In this document: piece after piece, positions 45,041 through 54,319 of the stretch
Numbering within the stretch: the stretch's first letter is position 1
Layout of the letters: each line of letters begins with the position of its first letter
DNA from: Wocania arenilitoris
GTDB taxonomy: Bacteria; Bacteroidota; Bacteroidia; Flavobacteriales; Flavobacteriaceae
Reading direction: 5' to 3'
DNA: 57,943 nucleotides
Assembly: GCF_021728535.1 (NCBI RefSeq)
Contig: NZ_JAKKDU010000017.1
Coordinates: forward strand, 25,001-82,943
Program-made: the position numbers and the translations under genes
The notes under the pieces: generated by a model
The model's database searches: none
Seen by the model: only the letters and a program-made list of their open reading frames with translations
What the model was told of the DNA's origin: nothing

Positions 45041-45988
45041 CTACATTAAACCACGCCCAATTTTATTCAATTTTCCATTGGCAACATATTCTTTTACCAG
45101 TTTATCTAAAATACCATTAATAAAAATGCTGCTTTTTGGTGTCGAGTATTCTTTGGCTATTTCTAAGTACTCATTAATTGTAACTTTTACTGGAATTGAA
45201 GAAAAATGTTGCAACTCACTTATTGCCATTTGAAGCAGTATATAATCTATGTTAGCAATTCTATCGGCATCCCAATTTAGTGTTTTAAATTCAATCTCTT
45301 TATTTATTTTTGTTTGATTTAAAAGTGTTTTTTTAAACAAATCAATAGCAAACTGTTTATCCTCTGCATCTTTATATAAATTTGGTGTAAAATGATTTTC
45401 AGAAGATGAGGCTTTAACTTTTCGCAATAACTTTAAAATGGTCGTGTTTACTGTTGGAAGATCGTCTAACCAAGTAAGGTTTTTATCTTCCATATAATCG
45501 TAAAGTTTATCATTAGGTGCTATAACTTCTTTAAAAATATCGATTATAAAATCTTTATCCTCTTTAAAATCAGATACTTTAGTTTGCATGTAGTCTTTAT
45601 ACAAGTCACTAGAAATAATGGCTTTAAATATAATATCTACATACTCGCTATCTAAATTCCAATTGGTTATTTTGTAAGTTTCTAATTGGCTTTTAAGTTG
45701 CGTATTACTGCTTAGCTTTTGTAATACTTCATTGTTAACAAACTTGCGGTTAGGATCTTTATCTTCTTTAGTAGCTAAATGCTTTTTTTGCTTTTTCTGT
45801 AAATCACTTTGGGCTCTTTTTTGTACTTCAATAAGTAGCGCCACTAACAACAAGTACAAGTTGTACATGTTATCTATACTAAACAGTAAAAATTTCTGCT
45901 CTTTACTAAAATCGTCACTTTCTCCTCCTTTAAAAGCGTACAATGTTTGCATTACCTTTACACGAATATGTCTTCTGTTTAGCATCAT
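45041..45988 (-). CDS. nusB: Transcription antitermination protein NusB (long Bacteroidota form)
   Basis: 315 residues, longer than the ~140 of most NusB because Bacteroidota carry an N-terminal extension. The start R-R-H-I-R-V-K-V-M-Q-T-L-Y-A-F is the family opening. The C-terminal ~130 residues hold the NusB fold with I-D-Y-I-L-L-Q-M-A-I-S-E-L, I-N-E-Y-L-E-I-A-K-E-Y-S-T and F-I-N-G-I-L-D-K-L. It binds boxA RNA with NusE in rRNA antitermination. It leads the operon with DUF1573 and yajC. A TATTTTTG box lies on the minus strand 53 bases upstream. Confidence 0.9.
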   Translation of the reverse strand: MMLNRRHIRVKVMQTLYAFKGGESDDFSKEQKFLLFSIDNMYNLYLLLVALLIEVQKRAQSDLQKKQKKHLATKEDKDPNRKFVNNEVLQKLSSNTQLKSQLETYKITNWNLDSEYVDIIFKAIISSDLYKDYMQTKVSDFKEDKDFIIDIFKEVIAPNDKLYDYMEDKNLTWLDDLPTVNTTILKLLRKVKASSSENHFTPNLYKDAEDKQFAIDLFKKTLLNQTKINKEIEFKTLNWDADRIANIDYILLQMAISELQHFSSIPVKVTINEYLEIAKEYSTPKSSIFINGILDKLVKEYVANGKLNKIGRGLM

Positions 45989-46040
45989 TACAAAGAACTT
46001 TAAATTAAAAAACGAAAATCATACAAATCATTTCGTTATG

Positions 46041-46048
46041 CAAAAATA
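46041..46048 (-). promoter_or_regulatory. Putative -7 box of nusB
   Basis: TATTTTTG on the minus strand, 53 bases upstream of the nusB ATG, matching TAnnTTTG. Confidence 0.35.
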
Positions 46049-46149
46049 ATACTATTTTAAAAAAATGCTTCATATTATTTAACTAATTAATTAGGCTTTA
46101 TTTAACAATGAGAAGTTTAAACTTAAACCAATTAATGGTTTTAATCCTT

Positions 46150-46157
46150 TATCTTTG
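46150..46157 (+). promoter_or_regulatory. Putative -7 box of the ABC transporter gene
   Basis: TATCTTTG, 36 bases before the ATG at 46194, an exact TAnnTTTG match; -33 element not clear. Confidence 0.4.
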
Positions 46158-46193
46158 CTTCTTCAAAAAATAAAGCAACCCTTATATTTATAA

Positions 46194-47951
46194 ATGAAGG
46201 AACTTCGGCATTTAAATAAATACTTTTTAAAATATAAAACACATCTTATTATTGGTGCAATAATTACAATTATAGCCAGATTTTTTTTGCTTTATACACC
46301 ACGATATGTAAAAAAAATATTCGTGGTTGTAGAGAAGGCTTTAGAAGGTGAAATTACCGAAAACATTTTTAAAGCAGAGTTAACAGAGATAATAATATAT
46401 ATAATTGGAGCTGCACTAATTGGTGGCATACTTACTTTTTTTATGCGTCAAACTATAATAAACGTATCTCGCTATATAGAGTTTGACTTAAAAAATGAAA
46501 TATATGGTCAGTACCAAAAACTTTCGCTAAACTTCTATAAAAAAAATAGGACAGGTGATTTAATGAACAGAATAAGCGAAGATGTTGGTCGTGTACGTAT
46601 GTATGCTGGTCCAGCATTAATGTATAGTATTAACACGATTACACTTTTTGTAATTGTGCTAATTTATATGTTTAGTGAAGCACCAAAATTAGCATTTTAT
46701 ACATTGACTCCGCTACCCATATTATCTATAATAATTTATAAATTAAGTAGAGAAATACATAAACGTAGTACTATTGTGCAAGAGTATTTATCTAAACTTT
46801 CAACGTATACTCAGGAATCTTTTAGTGGTATCTCAGTAATAAAAGCATACGGAATTGAACCTTTAACAGCAACCAATTTTGAAACCCTTTCGGCTATTAG
46901 TAAAGAAAAACAGATTAGTTTAACTAAAGTACAAGCCTTGTTTTTTCCGATGATGATTTTACTAATTGGCACCAGTAATTTGTTGGTAATTTACATAGGT
47001 GGTATGCAATACATAAATGGCGAAATAGACAGTTTAGGTACTATTGCAGAATTTATAATATACGTAAACATGCTCACGTGGCCTGTAGCTACTGTTGGCT
47101 GGGTAACATCAATTGTGCAACAAGCTGAGGCTTCTCAAAAAAGAATTAACGAATTTTTAAAAATTGAACCCGAAATAAAAAACACTATTAGCAATCATAC
47201 AAAAATTACGGGAGATATAGCTTTTAACAATGTATCATTTACATATGATGATACCAACATTCAAGCTTTAAAAAATGTGAGTTTCAATATTAATGAAGGA
47301 GAAACACTAGCTATTTTAGGTAAAACAGGCTCAGGAAAATCTACTATTTTAGATTTAATAGGACGATTATATGATGTTGATGCGGGCTCAATACAGATTA
47401 ACAAAACAGAAATAAATCAACTTAATCTTACCGATTTAAGAAACAGTATAGGTTATGTTCCACAAGATGCTTTTTTGTTTTCAGATTCAATAAAAAATAA
47501 TATAAGATTTGGTAAAGAAGATGCTACCGAAGATGATGTTATTGAAGCTGCAAAAAACGCACAAGTACATAAAAACATCATAAAATTTAATGAAGGTTAT
47601 AACACCGTTTTAGGCGAACGCGGTATTACACTCTCTGGTGGGCAAAAGCAGCGCGTATCTATTGCAAGAGCCATTATTAAATCGCCTAAAATTCTATTAT
47701 TTGATGATTGTTTATCAGCTGTTGATACTGAAACTGAAGAAAAAATTCTTAAAAATTTAAACATGCTAACAAAAGGTAAAACGACTATTATTGTTAGCCA
47801 CAGAGCATCGTCAGCTAAAAATGCCGATAAAATTATTGTTTTAAAAGATGGTAAGGTTGTGCAAAAAGGCACACATGAAACACTAGTTAATGTAAATGGC
47901 TACTACAAAGATTTATATTTAAAGCAAATTAGCGAATCAGACTCTAAGTAA
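46194..47951 (+). CDS. ABC exporter, fused membrane and ATPase domains (MsbA-like)
   Basis: 585 residues. Six membrane helices span about 15-320, with the G-D-L-M-N-R-I-S-E-D-V coupling segment. The nucleotide-binding domain (345-585) has Walker A G-K-T-G-S-G-K-S-T, Q-loop Y-V-P-Q-D-A-F-L-F-S, signature L-S-G-G-Q-K-Q-R, Walker B L-L-F-D-D-C-L-S-A-V-D and the H-loop S-H-R-A-S. The Walker B acidic residue is followed by Asp-Cys instead of Asp-Glu (L-F-D-D-C), which would place Cys at the usual catalytic Glu position and may reduce ATPase turnover. It acts as a homodimeric lipid or drug flippase. Confidence 0.9.
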   Translation: MKELRHLNKYFLKYKTHLIIGAIITIIARFFLLYTPRYVKKIFVVVEKALEGEITENIFKAELTEIIIYIIGAALIGGILTFFMRQTIINVSRYIEFDLKNEIYGQYQKLSLNFYKKNRTGDLMNRISEDVGRVRMYAGPALMYSINTITLFVIVLIYMFSEAPKLAFYTLTPLPILSIIIYKLSREIHKRSTIVQEYLSKLSTYTQESFSGISVIKAYGIEPLTATNFETLSAISKEKQISLTKVQALFFPMMILLIGTSNLLVIYIGGMQYINGEIDSLGTIAEFIIYVNMLTWPVATVGWVTSIVQQAEASQKRINEFLKIEPEIKNTISNHTKITGDIAFNNVSFTYDDTNIQALKNVSFNINEGETLAILGKTGSGKSTILDLIGRLYDVDAGSIQINKTEINQLNLTDLRNSIGYVPQDAFLFSDSIKNNIRFGKEDATEDDVIEAAKNAQVHKNIIKFNEGYNTVLGERGITLSGGQKQRVSIARAIIKSPKILLFDDCLSAVDTETEEKILKNLNMLTKGKTTIIVSHRASSAKNADKIIVLKDGKVVQKGTHETLVNVNGYYKDLYLKQISESDSK

Positions 47952-48164
47952 ACTAATTTATATTTCTAGATTTATCAGAGTTTTTAATCTCGAAAATCAA
48001 GCAAACTAACTGAATTTTAACTATATACACCTTTTTATTATTCCATTTAAACGCATTAAAAATTTGCTTAAAAAAAAAGAAAAACCAATATTTGTTGGTT
48101 AATATGCTATTTTTTTAGATTTTTGATACAAATAACAGACTACTAAACAAATTTCTAAATAATT

Positions 48165-48548
48165 ATGAATAATAATGACATGATGGAGAGAGAAGAGATT
48201 TTTTCAAAAGTACTACGAGCAGGAAGACGCACCTATTTTTTTGACGTAAGAGCAACAAAAGCTGAAGATTATTATCTTACTATTACCGAAAGTAAAAAGT
48301 TTACAAATGATGATGGATCCTATCATTACAAAAAGCATAAAATCTATATTTATAAAGAAGATTTTTCTGAATTCAAGTCTATTTTAGCTGAAATGACTGA
48401 CTATATTATTCAAGAAAAAGGAGATGAAGTTATTAGCGAGCGTCATCAAAAAGACTTTAAAAAAGAATATAACAATGAGCTTCCTGTAACTGAAGATGAA
48501 TTAAAAACTCCTGAGAGCTTTACTGATATTGACTTTGACGACATATAA
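48165..48548 (+). CDS. DUF3276 PUR-alpha-like nucleic-acid-binding protein
   Basis: 127 residues. The PUR-repeat core is visible: E-I-F-S-K-V-L-R-A-G-R-R-T-Y-F-F-D-V-R (9-27), D-Y-Y-L-T-I-T-E-S-K-K and H-K-I-Y-I-Y-K-E-D-F. An acidic tail ends D-I-D-F-D-D-I. Relatives in Borrelia and Bacteroidota bind single-stranded DNA or RNA and some regulate gene expression. A good terminator follows. Confidence 0.88.
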   Translation: MNNNDMMEREEIFSKVLRAGRRTYFFDVRATKAEDYYLTITESKKFTNDDGSYHYKKHKIYIYKEDFSEFKSILAEMTDYIIQEKGDEVISERHQKDFKKEYNNELPVTEDELKTPESFTDIDFDDI

Positions 48549-48568
48549 AGCATTTACATAAAATTAAT

Positions 48569-48602
48569 AAAAACCGTTACATTTATTTGTAGCGGTTTTT
48601 TT
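48569..48602 (+). terminator. Terminator of the DUF3276 gene
   Basis: AAAAACCGTTACA (48569-48581) pairs with TGTAGCGGTTTTT (48588-48600), one G-U pair, 6-nt loop, ending in an extended T-run. Confidence 0.85.
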
Positions 48603-48623
48603 TATATTTATAACTAAACTAAC

Positions 48624-48963
48624 TCACAATGAATAAACTTCTAGTAATTTGTTTTTTTTATGATTAGAATCTGTAGTTACTTTGTGTTTCTTTTTTACTT
48701 TAATTTTTAAGTTATTCAAACGCATTAATTTAGCAACTCGTATTCTAGATACATTTCATCCTTTTTTTTTGTAATGCTTCTGTTATTTTTGGGCTTCCAT
48801 AGGTTTGCTTACTTAAATCGAACTCCTTTTTAATAGCTTTTAATAACTGTTCATCTTCTAAAGTGCGTTTGCTTGGCTTGCCATTAAACCAGTTGTAATC
48901 GCCACTTCGGCTTACTTGTAAAACTTTACACATTTTCTCAACAGGATATTTTTCTCTATACAT
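48624..48963 (-). pseudogene. IS3-family orfB transposase, truncated and frameshifted
   Basis: Minus strand. The first ~67 codons from 48963 give the HTH_21-type N-terminus of an IS3 orfB (V-E-K-M-C-K-V-L-Q-V-S-R-S-G-D-Y and L-S-K-Q-T-Y-G-S-P-K-I). At the poly-A run around 48760-48770 the frame shifts; in the next frame the protein continues V-S-R-I-R-V-A-K-L-M-R-L-N-N-L and H-K-V-T-T-D-S-N-H, then ends at 48624. The integrase core (DDE) is missing altogether. Inactive. Confidence 0.8.
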
Positions 48964-48965
48964 GC

Positions 48966-49292
48966 CTATAAATTGATAGATTCCCCATCGTTCTTGGAGA
49001 AAATGTGAACGGCTTTTTTTAATATTTCAAGTTCTAACTCTGGGTTTTTAAGTGCTTTTTTGAGTTGTTTAAATTCATGATTTTCTGATTTTAATGAAAT
49101 GGATGTGCCTAATTCCTTATTTTTTTGGTCGGTACGCCATTTGTATATGCGCTCTACTTTTATGCCTAGTTCATTTGCTAACTCTTTAATGTTAGCGCGA
49201 TGATAGCTTAGAAGTACTGCTTCATCTTTAAACTCCTTTGTGTAAATACGTTTTTTCGTTTTCGTGTTTCTAAAATATTTGTTTTGCAACAA
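48966..49292 (-). CDS. IS3-family orfA (helix-turn-helix protein) of a dead element
   Basis: 108 residues with the orfA features: R-I-Y-T-K-E-F-K-D-E-A-V at the start, a helix-turn-helix around E-L-A-N-E-L-G-I-K-V-E-R-I-Y-K-W-R and a leucine-zipper-like end (L-K-K-A-L-K-N-P-E-L-E-L-E-I-L-K-K-A). Intact by itself but paired with a broken orfB, so transposition is impossible. orfB starts just downstream, the standard -1 frameshift layout. Confidence 0.8.
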   Translation of the reverse strand: MLQNKYFRNTKTKKRIYTKEFKDEAVLLSYHRANIKELANELGIKVERIYKWRTDQKNKELGTSISLKSENHEFKQLKKALKNPELELEILKKAVHIFSKNDGESINL

Positions 49293-49623
49293 ACACTCTT
49301 AAATTTTGTGTCCTGATAAAGATAGCAACTCCAATAGCTTGTCCAAAGCTTTTGTGTACAAAGATTTATTTAGAGAACTCATGACACAGTAACGGTTGTT
49401 GTTTGTATAAATTAACAACCTTGGGAATTGCTATGTCTTGTAGTAAAAAACGTCTTTTTTTGTTCTAAAAACAAAGAAAATACCCCAGTAAAGCTTTTGA
49501 AAGTAGAGTAAATTTTCCAAAAAAATCAGACAAAAGCAAAATTATAAAATCAAAATCTGAATCCTATTCAAAATTCTAGCGGCGATGAATAATGCGGCTT
49601 AAACAATGAAATCATAATATCGA

Positions 49624-49913
49624 TTATTTATAATCAAAAATCATGCAAACACTTTTTAGCTCATTTAATGTGTAATTGGTATTATTACTGCTTATTTCTT
49701 TCATCAAAGTTGAAGAAATTAAGTTAGAAGCTTCAGTATCAAAAATAAAGCGATACAAGCGTTGTTAATCTTTGCAGGTATTATGAGTTTGCCATTTGCA
49801 TTTTCATAGGGGATTTCGGTATAATATTTTTTAGTGGTAGACTTTCCAGTTTTAAAGGTTTTATTTTGGGCAAAGCTGAAGTTGGCTATAACAAAACAAA
49901 AAGCAATATTCAA
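49624..49913 (-). pseudogene. Retropepsin-like aspartic protease, frameshifted, active site mutated
   Basis: Minus strand. The first frame (from about 49913, TTG codon) gives a signal-peptide-like start, then K-K-Y-Y-T-E-I-P-Y-E-N-A-N-G-K-L-I-I-P-A-K-I-N, the usual opening of flavobacterial exported retropepsin-like proteases. The frame then shifts: another frame reads L-Y-R-F-I-F-D-T-E-A-S-N-L-I-S-S. This is the catalytic motif with Gly of D-T-G changed to Glu (GGA to GAA). It ends at 49624. Only about 95 of the expected 300+ codons remain. A remnant downstream of the TonB receptor gene and adjacent to the IS3 scar. Confidence 0.65.
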
Positions 49914-49932
49914 TAAGCATTAGGTTATAGCA

Positions 49933-52395
49933 TTAAAATTTCATAGTTGTCCTAATGTTAAATACTCGAGGTGTTAAAAAGTTAGGAATAGCATATTGAC
50001 GCTTACTATATACATCTCTAACCCAAGTATTTGTAATGGAGTTTTGCACATCGAAAATATTAAAAATTTCTACACCAAACGAGAGTTCTTTAAACGGTTT
50101 TTTCCAACCGCTGTTAAATTGTTTTTTATCGTCAACAATTACAAATTGAAAACCAACATCTGCTCTTTTGTAAGATGGTAACCTGTTTTGATACTCATAA
50201 GGGTCTGCATAACTAGGTGAGCCACCCGGTAAACCTGTATTAAATACCAAGTTTAAATACATTTTCATATTAGGTATATTTGGTACATAATCTTGGAATA
50301 GCGCTGCAAACTTTAAACGCTGGTCTGTTGGTCGTGCAATATATCCACGGTTATTTATGTTTTCTTCAGTTTTTAAATATCCAAAACTAAACCATGATTC
50401 GGTTCCCGGTACAAACTCACCATTCAAACGCATATCTAAACCGTAAGCAAACGCTTTCGCGGAATTATTAGCACGATAACGAATACGAACATTCTCTAAA
50501 GTATATGGATTTACATCTCTCAAACCTTTGTAATACGCTTCAGTAGTTAATTTAAAAGGTCTATCCCACATTTTAAAACTATAGTCGTTACCTAATACTA
50601 CATGAAACGATTGTTGTGCTTTAACATTGGGTTGCACAACGCCGTTAGCATCTCGCAACTCTCTGTAAAAGGGTGGCTGATAATATAATCCTCCAGCAAT
50701 TCTAAAAAGCATGTCTTTTTCCCAATAGGGTTTTATGGCGAATTGCGCTCGGGGACTAAATACAGTTTGATTTGAAGATAAAACACCATCACCACTAACT
50801 AACCAATTATGCACTCTAACACCAGCATTGTACCAAACATCGTTTATTCCTATAACAGATCGTTTGCTCCATTGTGCGTAGGCTTGTAATCTGTTTATTT
50901 TGGTGTTATTTGTAGCTCGAACGTTTTGAAACGGTTTAATAGGACCTTCAAACGGCATGTAAGGTTGCTCGTTAAATGTATCAATATGTGGTGGCCTAAT
51001 TGAAAATCCGGCAGAATCAATAACTTCCCATTCTACTAATCGGTCACGAATGTCTTCGTTGCTATATTTTATAGACCACTGTATGCGGCTATCATTAATT
51101 TTTAAATCACCTTTGTGTTCAACTGTAGTTATTAATGCGTCTAAATCGTTTCTGCCATGATTTAATTGACTTCCAATACCTTCGCTAAATTCAACTTCAC
51201 CTAAATTTTCATCACCAATATTCGTGTTAACTTCACCCAATCGATACTGTGCCAAAATATCAAAATGCTCTTCTTCAGTGGTATGATAAGTAGAAGCTAT
51301 AGCATGTAGTGTTAAATTATCGTTTGCAAAATAAGTGCCTTTAAAAGCTCCAAAAATGGTTTGATATTGATCTTTTTCCTGCCCTTCATAAAACACAACT
51401 AAAGCTAACGGATCTGCAAGTGTGCCAAAATTAGTTTGTCGTGTTAGTGGCTGGTAACCATATTTATTTAACGACATATTACCCAAAAAGCTTAAATGAA
51501 ATTTATCGGTAAATTTATATGTTAAAAAGGCTTGGGCGTCTGCAAAAGCAGCATCATAATTGGTTTCAGTTTCTTTAGCATTTACTAATAATTCATTATC
51601 ACGATAACGCAAACCAACAATACTTGAGAACTTAGAGTCTTTACTTATGTTTTCAATAGAAAAGCTACCGCCTAATAAACTTAAGTCTGCGTTAATTTCA
51701 AATTGATAAGGGTTTTTATAGGTAATATCTAAAACGGATGATAATTTATCGCCATATTTAGCTTGAAATCCACCTGAAGAAAAATCTACGTTCTGAACCA
51801 AATCAGTATTTACAAAGCTTAAACCTTCCTGTTGGCCAGATCGAATTAAAAAAGGACGATACACTTCTATACCATTTACATATACCAAATTTTCGTCGTA
51901 ATTACCACCACGAACAGAATATTGTGTGCTTAGTTCGTTATTATTACTAACTCCAGGAAGTGTTAATAATAAATTTTCAACACCAGCATTGGCTCCTGGG
52001 ATTTTTCTTATGGTTTCTGGTTTTAAAGTTGTAACACCTTCAATATCTTTTCGACGATTTCCAGAAACTACAACAGTGCTTATCTGTTCTATGGTAGTAC
52101 TCATTACTGGATTAAACTCTCGTGTTTCACCATTTTTAAGATTAAAAGTGATGCTTATTTTTTTGTAAACTAGATGAGAGAATTTAATAGTGATATTTTG
52201 GTTTGCAGGAATGTTTAAAGTGTAAAAACCGTTTTCATTAGTTTCTGTACCAATATTGCCAGCTTTAATATTTACTTTAGAAATGGGTGTATTTTCATTA
52301 TTTAATATAACACCTTTAATAGTTGCAGTTTGAGAATAGCCTAAAGTAATATTTAATAAAAACAGAATTACTGTAAATGAAAATTTTGAATTCAA
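49933..52395 (-). CDS. TonB-dependent receptor with carboxypeptidase-like N-domain
   Basis: 820 residues. A signal peptide ends near G-Y-S-Q (22). A carboxypeptidase-regulatory-like domain (24-105, T-A-T-I-K-G-V-I-L-N-N-E-N-T-P) precedes the plug (about 110-230: T-I-R-K-I-P-G-A-N-A-G-V-E-N-L-L-L-T-L-P-G-V and Y-S-V-R-G-G-N-Y-D-E-N-L-V-Y-V-N-G-I-E-V). A 22-strand barrel ends R-V-F-N-I-R-T-T-M-K-F. No partner SusD gene is near, so it is of the siderophore/vitamin/oligopeptide kind rather than a SusC. Substrate unknown. The 13-base gap to the M23 gene upstream suggests an operon. Confidence 0.9.
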   Translation of the reverse strand: MNSKFSFTVILFLLNITLGYSQTATIKGVILNNENTPISKVNIKAGNIGTETNENGFYTLNIPANQNITIKFSHLVYKKISITFNLKNGETREFNPVMSTTIEQISTVVVSGNRRKDIEGVTTLKPETIRKIPGANAGVENLLLTLPGVSNNNELSTQYSVRGGNYDENLVYVNGIEVYRPFLIRSGQQEGLSFVNTDLVQNVDFSSGGFQAKYGDKLSSVLDITYKNPYQFEINADLSLLGGSFSIENISKDSKFSSIVGLRYRDNELLVNAKETETNYDAAFADAQAFLTYKFTDKFHLSFLGNMSLNKYGYQPLTRQTNFGTLADPLALVVFYEGQEKDQYQTIFGAFKGTYFANDNLTLHAIASTYHTTEEEHFDILAQYRLGEVNTNIGDENLGEVEFSEGIGSQLNHGRNDLDALITTVEHKGDLKINDSRIQWSIKYSNEDIRDRLVEWEVIDSAGFSIRPPHIDTFNEQPYMPFEGPIKPFQNVRATNNTKINRLQAYAQWSKRSVIGINDVWYNAGVRVHNWLVSGDGVLSSNQTVFSPRAQFAIKPYWEKDMLFRIAGGLYYQPPFYRELRDANGVVQPNVKAQQSFHVVLGNDYSFKMWDRPFKLTTEAYYKGLRDVNPYTLENVRIRYRANNSAKAFAYGLDMRLNGEFVPGTESWFSFGYLKTEENINNRGYIARPTDQRLKFAALFQDYVPNIPNMKMYLNLVFNTGLPGGSPSYADPYEYQNRLPSYKRADVGFQFVIVDDKKQFNSGWKKPFKELSFGVEIFNIFDVQNSITNTWVRDVYSKRQYAIPNFLTPRVFNIRTTMKF

Positions 52396-52407
52396 AAGCG
52401 AGAAAAT

Positions 52408-54093
52408 TTATTTTCTATAAAACACAGTTTCAAAAGTAGAATTATTTCCAACATTATCGGTAACAATTACCTTTAAATTATTTTTAGTTTCGGTAATTAT
52501 ACCATCATTAAAATCGTGTGTTAAGGTTTTTGTTTTATAATCGTACTCCATTAAAATCCATGTCCCATTTACAGTTGCTCTGTAATTTGATATTCCAGAA
52601 AGTTCATCATCTATCTTAATTTTTAAATATCTAAAGTTGCTTAACCATTGCCCTTTTTTAAAATTGATTGGTGTTATTTTTGGTTTAATTGTATCTGTTG
52701 CTAATACAAATTCACCTAATGTTTTAGAGTATGTGGTTAATATATTATCTTTTCTTTTAGTTGATGAATATGAAGGAAATTTTTTATAACCCAACAATTT
52801 GGCAATGTATAATTTACTTTTGTCTTTATCAGAATATGCGCTTACATCATAAGAAATTTTGAAGCTTTTTTTAGTTGGTATAATATCTTCGTGTAATGAT
52901 AAGGTATCATTGCTCACATCAAAATCTAAATAAAAATTATCGTAAAACGTGTCTTTGTAAAAATCAACTGAGACTTTTCCTTTTTTTAAATTGGTGGTTT
53001 CTTCTTTATTAATAAAATATGGTGTCGTTTTTTTTGTTGATATGTTATTAGTATCACTTTTACTTCCTTTTATGGTTACAGTTGCCCAAGTATTATTTTT
53101 TTTATAATCGCCAACTTTTATTTTGTAAACAGAATATGTACTGTCTTTTATGTTTAAAATGCCATTATTTAATACTTCTTTATAAATACTTAGTGTATTG
53201 TTTTGATTAAATAGTTTTTGAATACGTTTTTTTTTTGTTTTATAGTGTGCGTAGTCTATAAGTTTGTTAATGTTTTTTGTTTCGCTAAACGAAAAACGCT
53301 TAAAATCTAGTTCGAAATTTTTATTGCCATTAACAAAGGTTTGAATGTTATAAACGCCATTTTTATTGGCGGCTAAATTTTGTCTATCAATAGTTTCAAT
53401 ACCAAAACCAATTTTACCATATGCTTCAATATTTTCAACAGTGTAATCACCATTTTTTAAAGGTATTATGCGTAATTTCTTTTTAGTATTCGATGTATTT
53501 ATAAAAGAATTTTCATCTAACGGATATGCATAAATAGAAGATATTATTGGGTTTACCGAATCTTTTATATCAATGCCAAATAGCATGGGGTTTATTGGTC
53601 TTTCTTGTTTGTCGCGAATTTCAAAATGTAAATGTGGCCCTCCAGAGCCACCAGTATTTCCGCTTAAAGCAACTATTTCGTCCTTTTCAATTTTCAAGTC
53701 TTCAGCATTAGGAAACAATTCAATTTGAAAAGATTCTTTTTTGTATTGATGGTTTTTTACATAAGCTTCAATTTTGGGCGAAAACTTTAATAAATGAGCA
53801 TAAACTGTGGTATAGCCATTAGGATGAGTAATGTATAATGCTTTGCCGTAGCCAAAATGTGAGACTTTAATTCTGCTTACAAAACCACCAGCCGAGGTGT
53901 ACACATTTAAACCTGTTCGTTGTTGTGTTTTAATGTCTAAACCAGAATGAAAGTGATTAGACCGTAACTCTGCAAACGTTCCAGAAAGAACTAAAGTAAT
54001 ATCTAATGGACTTCTAAAATAATTTTGTGGGTAATTATTTTGAGCTAAAGAGCTTGTTGAGAGTAATAAAAAAATATAAAAGATTAATCGCAT
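52408..54093 (-). CDS. M23 (lysostaphin-type) peptidase, exported
   Basis: 561 residues from the ATG at 54093, which begins a signal peptide ending near S-L-A-Q; the frame can be extended four codons to a TTG. The M23 domain (about 35-165) has the zinc ligands H-S-G-L-D (H-x3-D) and H-L-H-F (H-x-H) with G-N-T-G-G-S-G-G-P before it. The remaining ~390 residues are beta-rich and seem unique to Bacteroidota members. Such proteins cut peptidoglycan cross-links or act as LytM activators. It is divergent from the coiled-coil/zapA/rny cluster and transcribed before the TonB receptor. Confidence 0.88.
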   Translation of the reverse strand: MRLIFYIFLLLSTSSLAQNNYPQNYFRSPLDITLVLSGTFAELRSNHFHSGLDIKTQQRTGLNVYTSAGGFVSRIKVSHFGYGKALYITHPNGYTTVYAHLLKFSPKIEAYVKNHQYKKESFQIELFPNAEDLKIEKDEIVALSGNTGGSGGPHLHFEIRDKQERPINPMLFGIDIKDSVNPIISSIYAYPLDENSFINTSNTKKKLRIIPLKNGDYTVENIEAYGKIGFGIETIDRQNLAANKNGVYNIQTFVNGNKNFELDFKRFSFSETKNINKLIDYAHYKTKKKRIQKLFNQNNTLSIYKEVLNNGILNIKDSTYSVYKIKVGDYKKNNTWATVTIKGSKSDTNNISTKKTTPYFINKEETTNLKKGKVSVDFYKDTFYDNFYLDFDVSNDTLSLHEDIIPTKKSFKISYDVSAYSDKDKSKLYIAKLLGYKKFPSYSSTKRKDNILTTYSKTLGEFVLATDTIKPKITPINFKKGQWLSNFRYLKIKIDDELSGISNYRATVNGTWILMEYDYKTKTLTHDFNDGIITETKNNLKVIVTDNVGNNSTFETVFYRK

Positions 54094-54264
54094 ATGAGTT
54101 ACCAATTAAATTTTAAAATGGTATTTAAAGGCTTTGTTTAATTTTGATTGGTAATTAGGCTAAAATATTAATTTGATATGAATACGCAAAGCTTTGAACA
54201 AAAATCAAGCCAATGTTAAGGTTTTAGCATAAACTAATAATTAAAAAAAATTATGAAAAAACAA

Positions 54265-54295
54265 TTGTAATTTAAACTTAGGTATGTTAACTTTG
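54265..54295 (+). promoter_or_regulatory. Bacteroidota-type promoter of the coiled-coil/zapA cluster
   Basis: TTG at 54265-54267, 20-base spacer, TAACTTTG at 54288-54295, 24 bases before the ATG at 54320. Both boxes and the spacing fit. Confidence 0.65.
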
Positions 54296-54319
54296 TGTGA
54301 TAAGTATTGAAATTTGTAA

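Noticed and set aside
48083-48100. AACCAA/TTGGTT hairpin downstream of the ABC exporter as its terminator
   Set aside because: The 6-bp stem is not followed by T on the plus strand (the A-run is on its 5' side), so it would only work for a minus-strand transcript, and none is known there.
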